A stretch of 64,000 bases of DNA from Closterium sp. NIES-65 (taxonomy: Eukaryota > Streptophyta > Zygnematophyceae > Desmidiales > Closteriaceae). The stretch lies in assembly GCA_948144175.1 (NCBI GenBank), contig CANXME010000105.1, positions 868,001 through 932,000 on the forward strand, read 5' to 3'. This document shows positions 34,301 through 44,465 of this stretch, piece by piece. A program made the translations under genes and the position numbers. Position 1 is the first letter of the stretch; each line of letters starts with the position of its first letter. Under the pieces are notes generated by a model. It was not told the DNA's origin and did no database searches. It worked only from the letters and a program-made list of their open reading frames with translations.

Positions 34301-34380
34301 CGGCAAGCCCACGCGAGGATCTCAAACGAAATTACTATAACGGGGATCGTAACCAGTACCCACGCCCACCATTCCGCCAT
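28383..34380 (-). CDS. KDSR: 3-ketodihydrosphingosine reductase
   Basis: Short-chain dehydrogenase that reduces 3-ketosphinganine to sphinganine in the ER (second step of sphingolipid synthesis; TSC10 in plants). Seven exons with consistent phases: 34279-34380, 33753-33884, 31812-32012, 31181-31294, 30386-30533, 28757-28915, 28383-28528; 333 residues, the usual length. ATG 34380 opens a membrane segment ([19 protein letters not shown]). The cofactor site GGSSGIG is at residues 42-48, catalytic Ser near 178 (LVSSQAG) and Tyr192/Lys196 in [10 protein letters not shown], then the family motif FPPDTDTP. The usual NNAG-type loop reads CCQG at about 126-129. The C-terminal hydrophobic part includes [14 protein letters not shown]. 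Introns carry many exon fragments, a MITE and palindromes. A longer last exon via the GTGAGT at 28379-28384 cannot be excluded. Confidence 0.93.
29072..29312. repeat. inverted repeat, about 75 bp arms, in KDSR intron 5
   Basis: Arm 29072-29146 pairs with 29237-29312 with a few mismatches and about a 90 bp loop (for example CTGTTGAAGATA against its complement). It could be a decayed foldback or hairpin-forming element. Confidence 0.8.
29315..29800 (+). mobile_element. possible reverse-transcriptase remnant
   Basis: Several plus-strand stretches translate to [17 protein letters not shown] and similar, which resembles the region after the catalytic core in Penelope-like reverse transcriptases, but frames are broken and no catalytic motif is visible. 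The match is by eye only. Confidence 0.3.
29420..29439. repeat. 20 bp perfect palindrome (KDSR intron 5)
   Basis: TTTTTGAGAATTCTCAAAAA. Same arm as the other palindromes with an AATT core. Confidence 0.93.
29940..30640 (-). repeat. fragment copies of KDSR exon 5
   Basis: Three copies of the 3' part with its splice donor at about 29950-30075, 30100-30215 and 30240-30345, and a copy of the 5' part with acceptor at about 30610-30645, surround the full exon at 30386-30533. Confidence 0.88.
30751..30790. repeat. 40 bp near-perfect palindrome (KDSR intron 4)
   Basis: Arms ACTGAGGTGACATTTGAGTC and its complement with one mismatch, centred on GTCGAC. A second, shorter relative (TTTTGAGCCGACTCAAGA) follows at about 30807-30824. 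Confidence 0.95.
31020..31125 (-). repeat. nearly intact copy of KDSR exon 4 (3' part)
   Basis: Translates to [22 protein letters not shown] followed by a GTGAGA donor, parallel to [22 protein letters not shown] of the real exon 31181-31294. A 5' fragment copy lies at about 31370-31425. Confidence 0.85.
31630..32395 (-). repeat. fragment copies around KDSR exon 3
   Basis: Downstream copies of the 3' end and donor at about 31636-31712 and 31795-31812. Upstream copies of the 5' end and acceptor at about 32082-32152, 32220-32275 and 32340-32392; two of these are in a roughly 120 bp tandem unit. Confidence 0.85.
32487..32504. repeat. 18 bp palindrome (KDSR intron 2)
   Basis: TTTTGAGTCGACTCAAGA with one mismatch; lies between two copies of a segment reading GAGAGGAGAGGAGGA. 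Confidence 0.9.
32515..32730. repeat. 46 bp tandem repeat in KDSR intron 2
   Basis: About four copies of a unit containing GAAGGTAGCTGACGCCAGCT followed by a C/T-rich half, with one or two base differences between copies. Confidence 0.9.
33123..33660. mobile_element. MITE-like element in KDSR intron 2
   Basis: 538 bp with perfect terminal inverted repeats of about 35 bp (ends GGGCGTATCTTTGG), extending imperfectly further inward, flanked by the 3 bp duplication TGA (33120-33122 and 33661-33663). No coding capacity for a transposase. A 3 bp duplication with GGG ends recalls PIF/Harbinger elements, though their target is usually TWA. Confidence 0.8.
33676..33697. repeat. 22 bp palindrome beside the MITE
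   Basis: Centred on AGTCGACT with T and A runs as outer arms. It lies between two copies of a segment containing GCCATCAATCCCCTATGCAC (33050s and 33710s). Confidence 0.92.
33930..34070 (-). repeat. decayed copy of KDSR exon 2
   Basis: Translates to [21 protein letters not shown], parallel to the Rossmann segment of the real exon 33753-33884 but with key Gly residues changed. Confidence 0.85.
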
Positions 34381-35030
34381 TTTGAATCTCGACTCTCGTC
34401 CTGATTCGCGCGTAGATAACGGGATACACCGAAATGTAACTTATTGGTGATAACCAACCACGGATCGAGACGGTAAAATGCTAGATCCGTTTGCTCAACG
34501 GTTATAAAATAATGTGACAGTGGCGAGAAACCACACTTCGTATAACTACGCAGAAAAATTAGTAGCGATAAGCCAAGTGGATTCTAGGTAGTTATTGAAT
34601 TCGAGAACCAGTTTAGGAGATTATGCATTCGACGACGCGTCGCGACCCGCCCTGAAAGTTCTCGCAGTGCAAACTGATACGGACTGAACGGCCGCGATGC
34701 AGCCGCACCGTTGAGGACTGCTTATAACCGTAGATTAGAGATTGACTTGGTGCTTAGGGTGATTGATCCGATCAAAAGCGAAACTTTTGATTGGACAGTG
34801 TTGCCCCTGAACACACCGCTATGACGACATAAATACACTCAGCAAGTCTGCACATCCAATTTCTCATGATATTTAATGATTTTAGTAGCTACCCTACATT
34901 TGATCCATGAGAGCAACTCATTGTGCAAACATGGGTACCGTAACACCAGCGGGAAATAGCAAGCCACACATTAATTTCTCAATTACAAACCCGCACAGCG
35001 ATAGGTGAAATTGTATAACCTGCTGGAGCG
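34381..35030. other. intergenic region between KDSR start and UFD1 stop
   Basis: 650 bp, lower GC than the flanking introns. It must contain the KDSR promoter and UFD1 3' end. No further gene seen. Confidence 0.6.
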
Positions 35031-38000
35031 TCAACGCAAAGAAAAACCCTTTCCAGAAAAGGCTTGGAAGGATGGCTTTTGTGGCTCTTCCTTCTGAGGC
35101 TCCTCCTTTTTCTTTGGGGCCTGCACGCAGAGAAGACATAATTCGCATACATTTATATGACGGGAAGATGAAAAGAATGTATATATCACACGCAATCATG
35201 TGCGCGCATTCACCAAAAAAATCTTATTAAGTGCCACAACACGTACCGCATCATAAGACATCACCTTACACCTTGCCACACCGTACTCAACCACGTACCT
35301 TGGGACCCGCTCATGGTGCTGCATCTCTCGACCCAAATACAAGCCACCCCTCCTTTCTCCCCCCGCTCGCTGCACCGGCAGCACCAGCACCGGCGCCCCC
35401 ACCACCACCAGCACCATTACCACCAGCAAGCACACACAAACACATCAGCCTACACCGTACCGTACCGCACTGAACCACATACCTTGGGACCCGCTCGTGG
35501 TGCTCCGTCTCCCGATCCAAACACCAGCCGACCCTCCTTCCTCCCCCCACTCGCCACACCAGCACCACCAGCAGCACCACCCGAACTACTACTCCCAGCG
35601 CCACCACCACTGCTACGAGCCCCACCGGCCCCGCCTGCCCCAGATACGCCCTCCCTTGATGCTGCTGACGTGGCGGCTGCTGATGTGGCAGGCGAGGAGG
35701 GGGAGGCTGCTGGGCGGCCGTCCAATCGCCTGCCGGTGCCGACGAATGGCGTGAAGGCGGGCTCCTCAGGTGGGGGGGCTGCTTCTGATTGGTTGAGAAG
35801 AGAGAAACAAGCAGGGGAGTGTGGGAGAGGGCATACGTAAGGGAGCGGCGGAGGGTGTGGCGGGCCGGGGGGTACGGGGAACGGCATGAAGGTGGGCTCC
35901 TTAAGTGGAAGTGCTCCGTCTGATTGGTTGAGATGAGAGAAAAGCATGGGCGGGGTGTGGGAAAGTGGGGGAAAGGGGGGTCCAAGTAAGGAGGGGAACA
36001 AGTGGTGTGAAGGTGGGCTGCTTTGCATCTGTTTGGTGTGAGAACCTACTTTTGAGGCGCCTCAAGAATTGGAACCAGCACCAGCACTAACAGCTACTGC
36101 TCCTTCACCTGCCGATGTTGGGAATCGCTGGGTCTCGACACAATCGAGGGGCGGAGCAAAGTCCACCTCACAATCCCATGAGCCAAGTCTTGATGATGGA
36201 GACGGCTGCAGCTGGGCGTGCATCCCCATGCCCATGGCCCGCTCTCTCCCTCTCGCGCCTTCCACATACCTGCTTTTCCGTCCTTCCCAGCGCTCTTCTT
36301 CCCTCCAGCTTCAGAGGCACCACCAGCAGCACCGGCAGAAGCTGCTGCTGCGGCTGCTGGGCGTGCATCCACATACCCACTCTTTCTCCTTCCACACACC
36401 TGCTTTTCCGCCCTTCCCAGCGCTCTTCTTCCCTCCAGCTTCAGAGCCGCTGGCACTGGCACCGACAGAAGCTGCTGCTAATTCCACACACACCTGCTCA
36501 TGCCTGCCCTCTCTGACTCTCTGTTTCATTCCTCCCACATACCTGCTTTTCCGTCCTTCCCAGCGCCCTTCTTCCCTCCAGCTTCAGAGCCGCCGGCAGC
36601 AGCAGCAGCAGCACCAGCAGCAGGTGCTTTAACGGGTGTAGGCACTCGTTCCGGCTCCACATAATCGAGTGGCGGCGCAAAATCGACTTCACAATCCGTC
36701 TCGATAATGGAGATGGCTGCAGCTGGGCGCGCATCCACAACATCAATGAAGTAGCGCTTATTGTTGTATGCCACCATGATGCTCTCCCCCTTCGTCAAGC
36801 AGGAGAAGCTTCGCAGAGTCATCTCGAGCCTACAAAGGAGATAAAGGGAGGGAGGGGGCAGGGTGGGAGAATATGGAGGTTTGAGATGCCTGCTATTGGG
36901 CGCGCATCCACGATATGAATGAAGCCAAAACTTGAATACAGAGTTAGATTTTCTGGAGGTGATGGTAGGCACTTGGGTATTTTCTGGAGGTGATGGTAGG
37001 CACTTGGGTATTTTCTGGAGGTGATGGTAGGCACTTGGGTATTTTCACGAGTACCGCACGGCTGGGATGGTCACAGAGTTCGCATTTGTGCTGTTTGGAC
37101 GTCGATTTCCAATAGCTCATGTGTTTATTGCGCTGGTGTAGTACGAAGCAGCGGTTTTTATGGATAAAAATGAGGACAGTCAATTGTGGGTTCGAATTCT
37201 CTCAACCGTGATTGAGGGTGACCTGAGCAGGATGCGTGCTGAAAACATGACGAGTCCGGTCGAAAGCGGCGTGTGGGGGGCAAAAGAATGAGGAGGTGTA
37301 CTAGGAGGGGTAGGAATAACACGAGTCCCTTGCCCTTCCTAAAACCCCTCTCACTCTCGTGCCCCCCACACGCCTTCTTTTGACCGAACTCGTCATGTTT
37401 TCAGCACGCATCTTTCTCATGTCACCTTTACTCACGGGTGACAGAATTCGAACCATCTTTTACCACAAAAGATTGTTATCATTTTTATCCATAAAAACCG
37501 CTGCTTCAAATTGCACCGGCGTAATAAACACACGAGTTATTGGAAATCAACGTCGAAACATCACATATGCGAACTCTGTGACCATCCCAGCCGTGCGGTA
37601 GTCCTGGAAAATATCCAAGTGTCTACCATCACCGCTAGAAAATCTAACCCAGCATCCAAATTTGTGTTATCTCAAGCCTACACAAGGGATACACGGGTCG
37701 CAGGTAGCTGCATGTAGCTTCACGTATGAGCTAGCTATTAGGGAGAGTGGTGTTATCATCCCCCCCCAATAAGCACATCACAAACCATTACAGCCACACC
37801 CCCAGTACAGAAACGCCACTCACACAACTTTGGGGTTGGAGATGTCTGGAAAGCCCTTGGTGTGTGGCTGCAGCTTCATGTAGGTGCCCTTGGGGAGGGT
37901 GGTTACTGCTCTCCCCCCCCCCAGTAAGCACATCAATCGCTCACTACAATCACATCCCCCATCTTTCCCCAACTTATACTCACACAGCTTTGGGGTTGGA

Positions 38001-38373
38001 GATGTCTAGGAAGTCCTTGGTGTGTGGCTGCAGCTTCACGTAGGTTCCTTTGGGGAGGGTGGGGTGGGTTGTTTTGCTCAATGCCCATCCAACAAGCACA
38101 TCCTTTACAATCACACTCACACAGGCCACCCGCAACCACTACTCACACAGCCTTGGGGTTGGAGATGACTGGAAATCCTTGGTGTGTGGTTGCAGCTTCA
38201 CGTGGGGTGAGGCGCCTCTGACACCTTCCAATAAGCACATCACTCACTACAGGCACACCTTCCAAAGAAACACTCACACAGCCTTGGGGTTGGAGATGTC
38301 TAGAAAGTCCTTGGTGTGTGGCTGCATGCAGCTTCACGTAGGTGCATTTGGGGAGGGTAAGGTGGCGTTACTG

Positions 38374-38404
<31 letters not shown>

Positions 38405-41400
38405 AAGCACATCAATCACTCACTACAGTCACATCCCCCACAGGAACACTCACACCTTTCCCAACTGATACTCACACAGCCTTGGGATTAGAGATGTCTA
38501 GGAAGTTCTTGGTGTGTGGCTGCAGCTTCACGTAGGTTCCTTTAGGGAGGGAGGAGTGGAGGTACTTTCCCCCCAAGAAGCACATCCCTTACAATCACAG
38601 ATACACTCACACAACCGTCCCTTCCCCCAACCACTACTCACACGGCCTTGGGGTTGGAGATATCTAGAAAGTCCTTGGTGTGTGGCTGCAGCTTCACGTA
38701 GGTTCCTTTAGGGAGGGTGGGGTGGGTTGTTCCTGCCCATCCAACAAGCACATCCTTTACAGTCACACTCACACTCACACAGACTACTCGCAACCACTAC
38801 TCACACAGCCTTGGGGTTGGAGATATCTAGAAAGTCCTTGGTGTGTGGCTGCAGCTTCACGTAGGTTCCCTTGGGGAGGGTGGGTTGGGTTGTTCTTGCC
38901 CATCCGACAAGCACATCCTTTACAGTCACACTCACACTCACACAGACTACTCGCAACCACTACTCACACAGCCTTGGGGTTGGAGATATCTAGGAAGTCC
39001 TTGGTGTGTGGCTGCAGCTTCACGTAGGTTCCTTTGGGGAGGGTGGGGTGGGTTGTTTTGCCCAATGCCCATCCAACAAGCACATCCTTTACAATCACAC
39101 TCACACAGGCCACCCGCAACCACTACTCACACAGCCTTGGGGTTGGAGATGACTGGAAATCCTTGGTGTGTGGCTGCAGCTTCACGTGGGGTGAGGCGCC
39201 TCTGACACCCTCCAATAAGCACATCACTCACTACAGGCACACCTTCCAAAGGAACACTCACACAGCCTTGGGGTTGGAGATGTCTAGAAAGTCCTTGGTG
39301 TGTGGCTGCAGCTTCACGTAGGTTCCTTTAGGGAGGGTGGCGTTTCTGAATCGCACAATGTCCCCTTCTTGCAGCAGCAGATTCTGCATCATCTGATAAA
39401 GGCCAAGGGCGGGGGAGGGGAGAGGAAGGACGCAGGGTAGTCAGCGAGGGGAGTAGGAGGGGGGTTATCAGCGAGTGACTTGGTGTGTGGCTGTAGCTTC
39501 ATGTAGGTGCCCTTGGGAGGGTGGCGCTTCTGAACTGCACTATGTCCCCCTCCCTCCTGCAGAAGCAGGTCTTGCATCATCTGGAAGAGTGCAAGGCAGA
39601 AGGGAAGGAAAAAAAGGGTATCAGCAGGTGAGTTGTCAGCTCAGGAGCGCACTATGTCCCCGTCCTGCAGAAGCAGCTCCTGCATCTTCTGGAAGAGTGC
39701 GAGGGAAGGGGGTGGAAAGAAGGAATCAGCAAGAGCTTCACGTAAGTGTCCTTAAAGAGGGTGGTGTCTCTGAACCGCACTATATCCCCCTCCTGCAGCA
39801 GCAGGGTGACTTTTGAGTCGACTCAAAATTCACCCTGAACCGCACTATATCCCCCTCCCGCAGCAACAGATTCTGCATCATCTGGAGAGTTAAGGTGCAG
39901 GGTAGCAACGGAGCAAGAGGGAGGGTATCAGCAGGTGACTTGGGAGTCGACTCAAAATCGCACAATATTTCCTTTGGGTATGCCGCACTATGTCCCCTTC
40001 CTGTAGCAACAGATTCTGCGTCATCTGGGTAGGAAGTATGAAGAGGAGGGAGGAGAGTACGGGGTATCAGCAAATAACATGTGACTTTGACTCAGAACCG
40101 CACTATGTCCCCCTCCTGCAGCAGCAGATTCTGCATCATCTGGGTAGGAAGTATGAAGAGGAGGGAGGAGGGAGAGTACGGGGTATAAGCAAATAACATG
40201 TGACTTTGACTCAGAACCGCACAATGTCCCCCTCCTGCAGCAGCAGATTCTGCATCATCTGGAAAGGATACAGGACATGTGTAGCAGGCACAGAAACGTA
40301 CCCGATACAGGCACGCCTTAACCAATACGGCGAGCTTTACCCATAGCCCTTACCCAACATGGCAAGCCTTACCCAATATGGCAAGCCTTACCCAACATGG
40401 CAAGCCTTACCCAATCTGGAAGCCTTACCCAACATGGCAAGCCTTACCCAACATGGCAAGCCTTACCCAATATGGAAGCCTTACCGAACATGGCAAGCCT
40501 TACCCAACATGGCAAGCCTTACCCAATATGGCAAGCCTTACCCAATACGGCATTGTACACATATCCCTCTTCTGCAATGAACTCCAACACGCCGCAGTGT
40601 TGGCAAACCTATCACAAGTTGAGTTACTATGAATAGCAGTCCTTACCCAATACGGCAAGCCTTACCCAATACGGCAAGCCTTACCCAATACGCCAAGCCT
40701 TACCCAGTACGGCATGTACACATATCCCTCTTCTGCAATGAACTCCAAAACACCACAGAGTTGCTTGACCTAATACAGGATGACTTACTATGAATAGCAT
40801 GCCTTACCCAATACGGCATGTACACATATCCCTCTTCTGCGATAAACTCCAACACGCCACAGTGTGACGTGCGGTTGGCCGCTGCGTTGTGCACCTCAAA
40901 GAGCATGGGGTAGTCTATGTGGAGTGATGCTGGCCGGATGGGGAGGGTGGGAGTGAATGGAGAGTGGTACAGATGGGTTGTGACAGGGGATGAGAGTGCG
41001 ACGTGCGATTGGCCGCTGCGTTGCGCACCTCAAAGAGCATGGGGCAGTCTATGTGCAGGGAGGCTGGAGTATGGGGGGGGATGGGGAGCGGTACAGATGG
41101 GTTGTGACAGACAGGGGATGAGCATGTGACGTGTGACTGGCCGCTGCGTTGTGCACCTCAAATAGCATGGGGTAGAGCGGTACAGATGGGTTGTGATGGA
41201 GGATCAGTGTGTGCCGTGCGATTGGCCGCTGCGTTGTGCACCTCGAAGAGCATTGGGTAATCGATGTGGAGTGAGGCTGGGGGGATGGGGGGGGATGGAG
41301 AGCGGTACAGATGGGTTGTGATGGAGGATGAGAGTGCGACGTGCGATTGGCCGCTGCGTTGTGCACCTCAAAGAGCATGGGGTAATCTATAAGGAGTGAT

Positions 41401-43991
41401 GCTGGAGTAAGGGGGGGGGATGGAGAGCGGTACAGATGGGTTGTGATGGAACATGAGTGTGTGTTGTGCGATTGGCCGCTGCGTTGTGCACCTCGAACGG
41501 CATGGGGTAGTCTATGTGCAGGGAGGTTGGGGGGGTGCGGGGAATTGGGGAGGAGTGGAGAGCGGTACAGATAAGTTGCGATTGGCTGTTGTGTTGTGCA
41601 CCTCGAACAGCACGGGATAGTCTATGTGGAGGGAGGCTGGAGTATGGGGAGGGATGGAGAGTGGTACAGATGGGTTGTGACGGAGGATGCGCGTGTGTTG
41701 TTCCGTTGGCCGCTGCATTGTGCACCTCGAACAGCATGGGGTAGTCTACGTGCAGGGAGGATGGGGGGATGGGGAGATGGGAAGAAGGGGTGGGGAGGGG
41801 TGGAGACCAGTACAGATGGGTTACAGGAGTGTGTTCCATGCAATTAGCTGATGCGCTGTGCACCTCAAACAGCATGGGGTAGTCTATGTGCAGTGCAGTG
41901 AGGCTGGTGAGGATGGGGGGGGGGGATGGTGGGGAGTGGAGAGCGGTACAGATGGGTATAAGCGTATGACGTGCGGTTGGTCGCTGCCTTGTGAACCTCA
42001 AACAGCATGGGGTAGTCTATGTGGAGGGAAGGAAATTGGGGGGATGGGAGACAAAGGGGTGAGGAATGGTGCCAATGGGTTAAATTTCTCTTCAGATGAA
42101 GGGGGTGAGGAAGGGCGATGTTTAGACGACTCAAAGGTCACCCTTTCGAAAAGCATGGACGAGGGGCAGGGGATGAGGAAGAAGGGATGGTGAAAGTCGA
42201 GTTTTGAGTCGACTAAAAACTCGACTCATTACACGAGGGGCTGGGGATGAGGATGAAGGGATGGATCATGGCGGAACGGTGCAGATTGGGTGCAAAATCC
42301 GAGCATGCTTACAACGGGTATGGTCGGCTTACCGAGCCTGTTTGAAGACAAGGCAGGCCTATAGCCGGTACGGTGACTTACCGAGCCTGTTTGAAGACAA
42401 GGCAGGCCTATAGCCAGTACGGTGACTTACCGAGCCTGTTTGAAGACAAGGCAGGCCTATAGCTGGTACGGTGACTTACCGAGCCTGTCAAGAGCAGAGG
42501 GGGGCATGATGACTGATGGGAGAACCACAGGTGTAAGGAGGGATGGATGGCGCCGATTTGAAGTGGGGAAGCAGGGGGCGAGAGGGGGAGAAGGAAGGGA
42601 AGAGAGCAGGGAGAGGAAGGGGGATGTTTGGCTTATCCCTTAAGCCAAACAGAGTAAGCAGGGTACTTGAAGATGCATGCCGAAGAAGAGTGAAGCGGCT
42701 TATCACTTATGCGGTGACATGGAATTATGGAAGACGACTCATAGCAGTAAGGGTAGAGGGAGAAGGGGGAAAAAAAAGGGGGCGGCGGGAGAGGGGGGGA
42801 GCAGGACGGGAATAGCAGGGGGATGTTGGGCAGGGTACGAAGAGAGTGAAGTGGCTTGATTACTCATGCAGTGATACTACTGGGTTTAGGAAGACGACTC
42901 ATAGCATTACCATGCCAGGCAGGTTGCTCTGGGCATTGAGAAAAAGCAAGAAGGGGCAGGGGGGAAGAAAAGGAGGGGGAAGGGGGGGATGGGGGGAGGG
43001 GTGGGTGGGGTTGGGTATATGCGAAAAAAGGGGAGGGTGTCAGTGACGCGTGATAGAGGCAACAACCACCTCCCCCCCCCCAAACACCAGCCCCCATACA
43101 CAAACACCATCTTATCTCAACACCAGCCCTTTACCCCACACATGCCCTTTCCCCCCCACACACCCCTTCCCTCCCCGCACACACCCCTCCCAACACACCT
43201 TTATCGCCGTTCTCGAGGTGAGCCTGACAGCAATCGGAAGACAATTGGGAAGGGAAAGGGAGTAACGATTAGGGGAGAGTGGGAGTGGAGGGTGGGGGAA
43301 TGTTGGGGGAGGAGGGGAGAGAAAGAAGAGATGGAGGGAGACATAAGTGCTGGAACGACTCAGCTACAACGTACTCTCTTGCCTGAAGATACAAGGTACA
43401 GCATACACACAATTGAACGTGAAAGCGCATACCTATGCCAGCCATGCGCGATGGCAAACAACAGAGCGTTTCTAGGCAATAAAAAACAGGCGGTGTTGTG
43501 CAATTCCCTCAATCAGGAGGACGGTAACACAGTAAACGGAAAACAATCACATGACTCAAGGTTGGCTGGTTCATCAAAGCTCACACAACCCCCATACAGG
43601 CTTTTCAGGCACCTCGAAATTAGTCTCAAACACCCCCCAACAGACTCTTCAAGCCCCTCATGATAAATCTGACTCACACAACCCCCCAACAGAACCGATA
43701 TCAATGAACCAGCCGGGATACACGTGAAAGTTCTGCTCCAAGTGGCTTCAAGACGCCTCATTACTCACATGCACCGCACTGCACCACACTGCACCGCACC
43801 TTATCTATGAAGGAGACGGGATACACGTGGAGGATCTGCTAAAAAAACCTTCACACTTCCTTTTCTCAGTAGATGGCATCGCACTGCACCGCACCCCACC
43901 GCACCTTATCTATGAACGAGACGGGGTACACGTGAAAGCTCTGCTCAAACGAGCCGAGGGGCTGACCCATGCCCCCAAACGGCGGAAAGTA
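35031..43991 (-). CDS. UFD1: UFD1 ubiquitin fusion degradation protein (first exon not located)
   Basis: Cofactor of the CDC48/p97 ATPase that, with NPL4, extracts ubiquitinated proteins for the proteasome. Exons rebuilt: 43905-43991, 43199-43223, 42480-42512, 40808-40929, 39262-39392, 36543-36829, 35483-35784, 35031-35120; 358 residues plus a missing N-terminus. Seen: [15 protein letters not shown], the 8-codon microexon [113 protein letters not shown] (UFD1 double-psi barrel), then a Gly/Ala/Ser-rich tail with [18 protein letters not shown] and the C-terminal [12 protein letters not shown], the p97/NPL4-binding end. All phases close. Nearly every intron holds tandem fragments of the adjacent exon. 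Confidence 0.93.
35275..35395 (-). repeat. copy of the 3' part of UFD1 exon 35483-35784
   Basis: Copies the Gly/Ala-rich end and the CCCAAGGTA donor; further 5' fragments of the same exon sit at about 35890-35935 and 36005-36045. Confidence 0.85.
36100..36475 (-). repeat. copies of parts of UFD1 exon 36543-36829
   Basis: Two copies of the exon 3' end with donor at about 36270-36350 and 36400-36470 (GGKKSAGK...GKAG), and a copy of the middle at about 36105-36220 (with [10 protein letters not shown] scrambled by frameshifts). Confidence 0.87.
36930..37665. mobile_element. foldback element in a UFD1 intron
   Basis: A roughly 700 bp inverted repeat centred near 37310: the outer ends read TTAGATTTTCT inward on both sides, and long inner blocks pair (GCACGGCTGGGATGGTCACA with its complement, CGTGCTGAAAACATGACGAG likewise). 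The left arm carries three copies of a 35 bp unit (ggtgatggtaggcacttggg). No reading frame for a transposase. Confidence 0.85.
37820..39200 (-). repeat. about nine tandem copies of the 3' part of UFD1 exon 39262-39392
   Basis: Units of roughly 130-165 bp, each with the coding fragment for [20 protein letters not shown] and the GTGTGAGT donor, beginning near 37829, 37985, 38150, 38283, 38478, 38640, 38808, 38970 and 39133. None carries the exon acceptor. A C20/A11 run lies at about 38374-38405. Confidence 0.92.
39480..40265 (-). repeat. about seven copies of the 5' part of UFD1 exon 39262-39392
   Basis: Each copy carries the acceptor and the fragment for [15 protein letters not shown], at about 39535-39585, 39645-39695, 39775-39801, 39838-39885, 39985-40025, 40096-40145 and 40215-40262. 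A palindrome at 39802-39837 separates two of them. Confidence 0.92.
39802..39837. repeat. 36 bp near-perfect palindrome between UFD1 exon copies
   Basis: Arms start CAGGGTGACTTTTGAGTC with one mismatch in the other arm. It sits exactly between two fragment copies of exon 39262-39392. Confidence 0.95.
40305..40720 (-). repeat. 19 bp tandem array at the donor of UFD1 exon 40808-40929
   Basis: About sixteen copies of a unit that on the coding strand reads GGGTAAGGCTTGCCATGTT or close variants. The unit contains the exon end and GTAAGG splice donor of the neighbouring exon, with some copies retaining the exact CCGTATTGG end. A longer exon copy interrupts the array at about 40550-40600. Confidence 0.92.
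40980..42035 (-). repeat. about nine tandem copies of the 5' part of UFD1 exon 40808-40929
   Basis: Units of about 110-130 bp carrying the acceptor and the fragment for [19 protein letters not shown], near 41000-41060, 41125-41170, 41215-41270, 41340-41395, 41468-41520, 41580-41630, 41705-41765, 41845-41900 and 41970-42030. Confidence 0.92.
42195..42226. repeat. 32 bp near-perfect palindrome between direct repeats
   Basis: Contains GAGTTTTGAGTCGACT. It is flanked on both sides by copies of a roughly 32 bp segment beginning ACGAGGGGC and ending AAGGGATGG. Confidence 0.95.
42300..42480 (-). repeat. 49 bp tandem array at the donor of UFD1 microexon 42480-42512
   Basis: About four copies of a unit containing GGCTCGGTAAGTCACCGTAC on the coding strand, that is the last bases of the microexon with its splice donor. 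Confidence 0.9.
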
Positions 43992-44129
43992 CTGCCGTGG
44001 GGAGGGGGTAAGGGGGGGGGAAGAAGGGGAAGAAGGGGAGGGGGGGGGGAGGGGTGGGGGAATTGTGGATGACGGAGGTGGAGGGAGAATGTTTAGATTC
44101 AGGGAACGGCAGAAAGGAGAAGGCCATGA

Positions 44130-44465
44130 CCTCATTGGAGCTCAGCGGCTGACCCATGCCCCCAGATGGCAGGAATTATTACATGGATCGAGGGTAGGTT
44201 GATGCTACTTTTGAGAGTTCTCAAAAGTAACGTCAAAAGAGCGGCAGAAAGGAGAAGGCCATGATACCATGCAGGCTCAGCGGCTGACCCATGCCCCCAG
44301 ACGGCAGAAAATACTACATGGATTGAGGGTAAGTTGATGTTACTTTTGAGAGTTCTCAAAAGTAACGTCAAAAGAGCGGCAGAAAGGAGAAGGTCATGAT
44401 CTCATTCAGGCTCAGTGGCTGACCCATGCCCCCAGACGGCAGGAAATATTACATGGATCGAGGGT
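44130..44465 (-). repeat. three tandem copies of the 5' part of UFD1 exon 43905-43991
   Basis: A roughly 130 bp unit containing the GGMGQPL coding fragment and upstream intron; two units contain the palindrome ACTTTTGAGAGTTCTCAAAAGT. Copies of the exon 3' end lie at about 43720-43745 and 43798-43835. Confidence 0.9.
44206..44229. repeat. 24 bp palindrome in a UFD1 exon-copy unit
   Basis: TACTTTTGAGAG against its complement with one central mismatch; repeated identically at 44341-44364. Confidence 0.95.

Noticed and set aside
35311-36632. Plus-strand Pro/Ser/His-rich frames opposite UFD1
   Set aside because: Antisense of the UFD1 Gly/Ala-rich tail and its copies; the minus-strand translation carries the conserved motifs.
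40980-42035. CRISPR-like pattern: a conserved 30-40 bp block repeated with variable spacers
   Set aside because: The conserved block is the coding fragment and acceptor of a UFD1 exon and the spacers are related intron sequence; units are degraded and there are no cas genes in this eukaryotic DNA.
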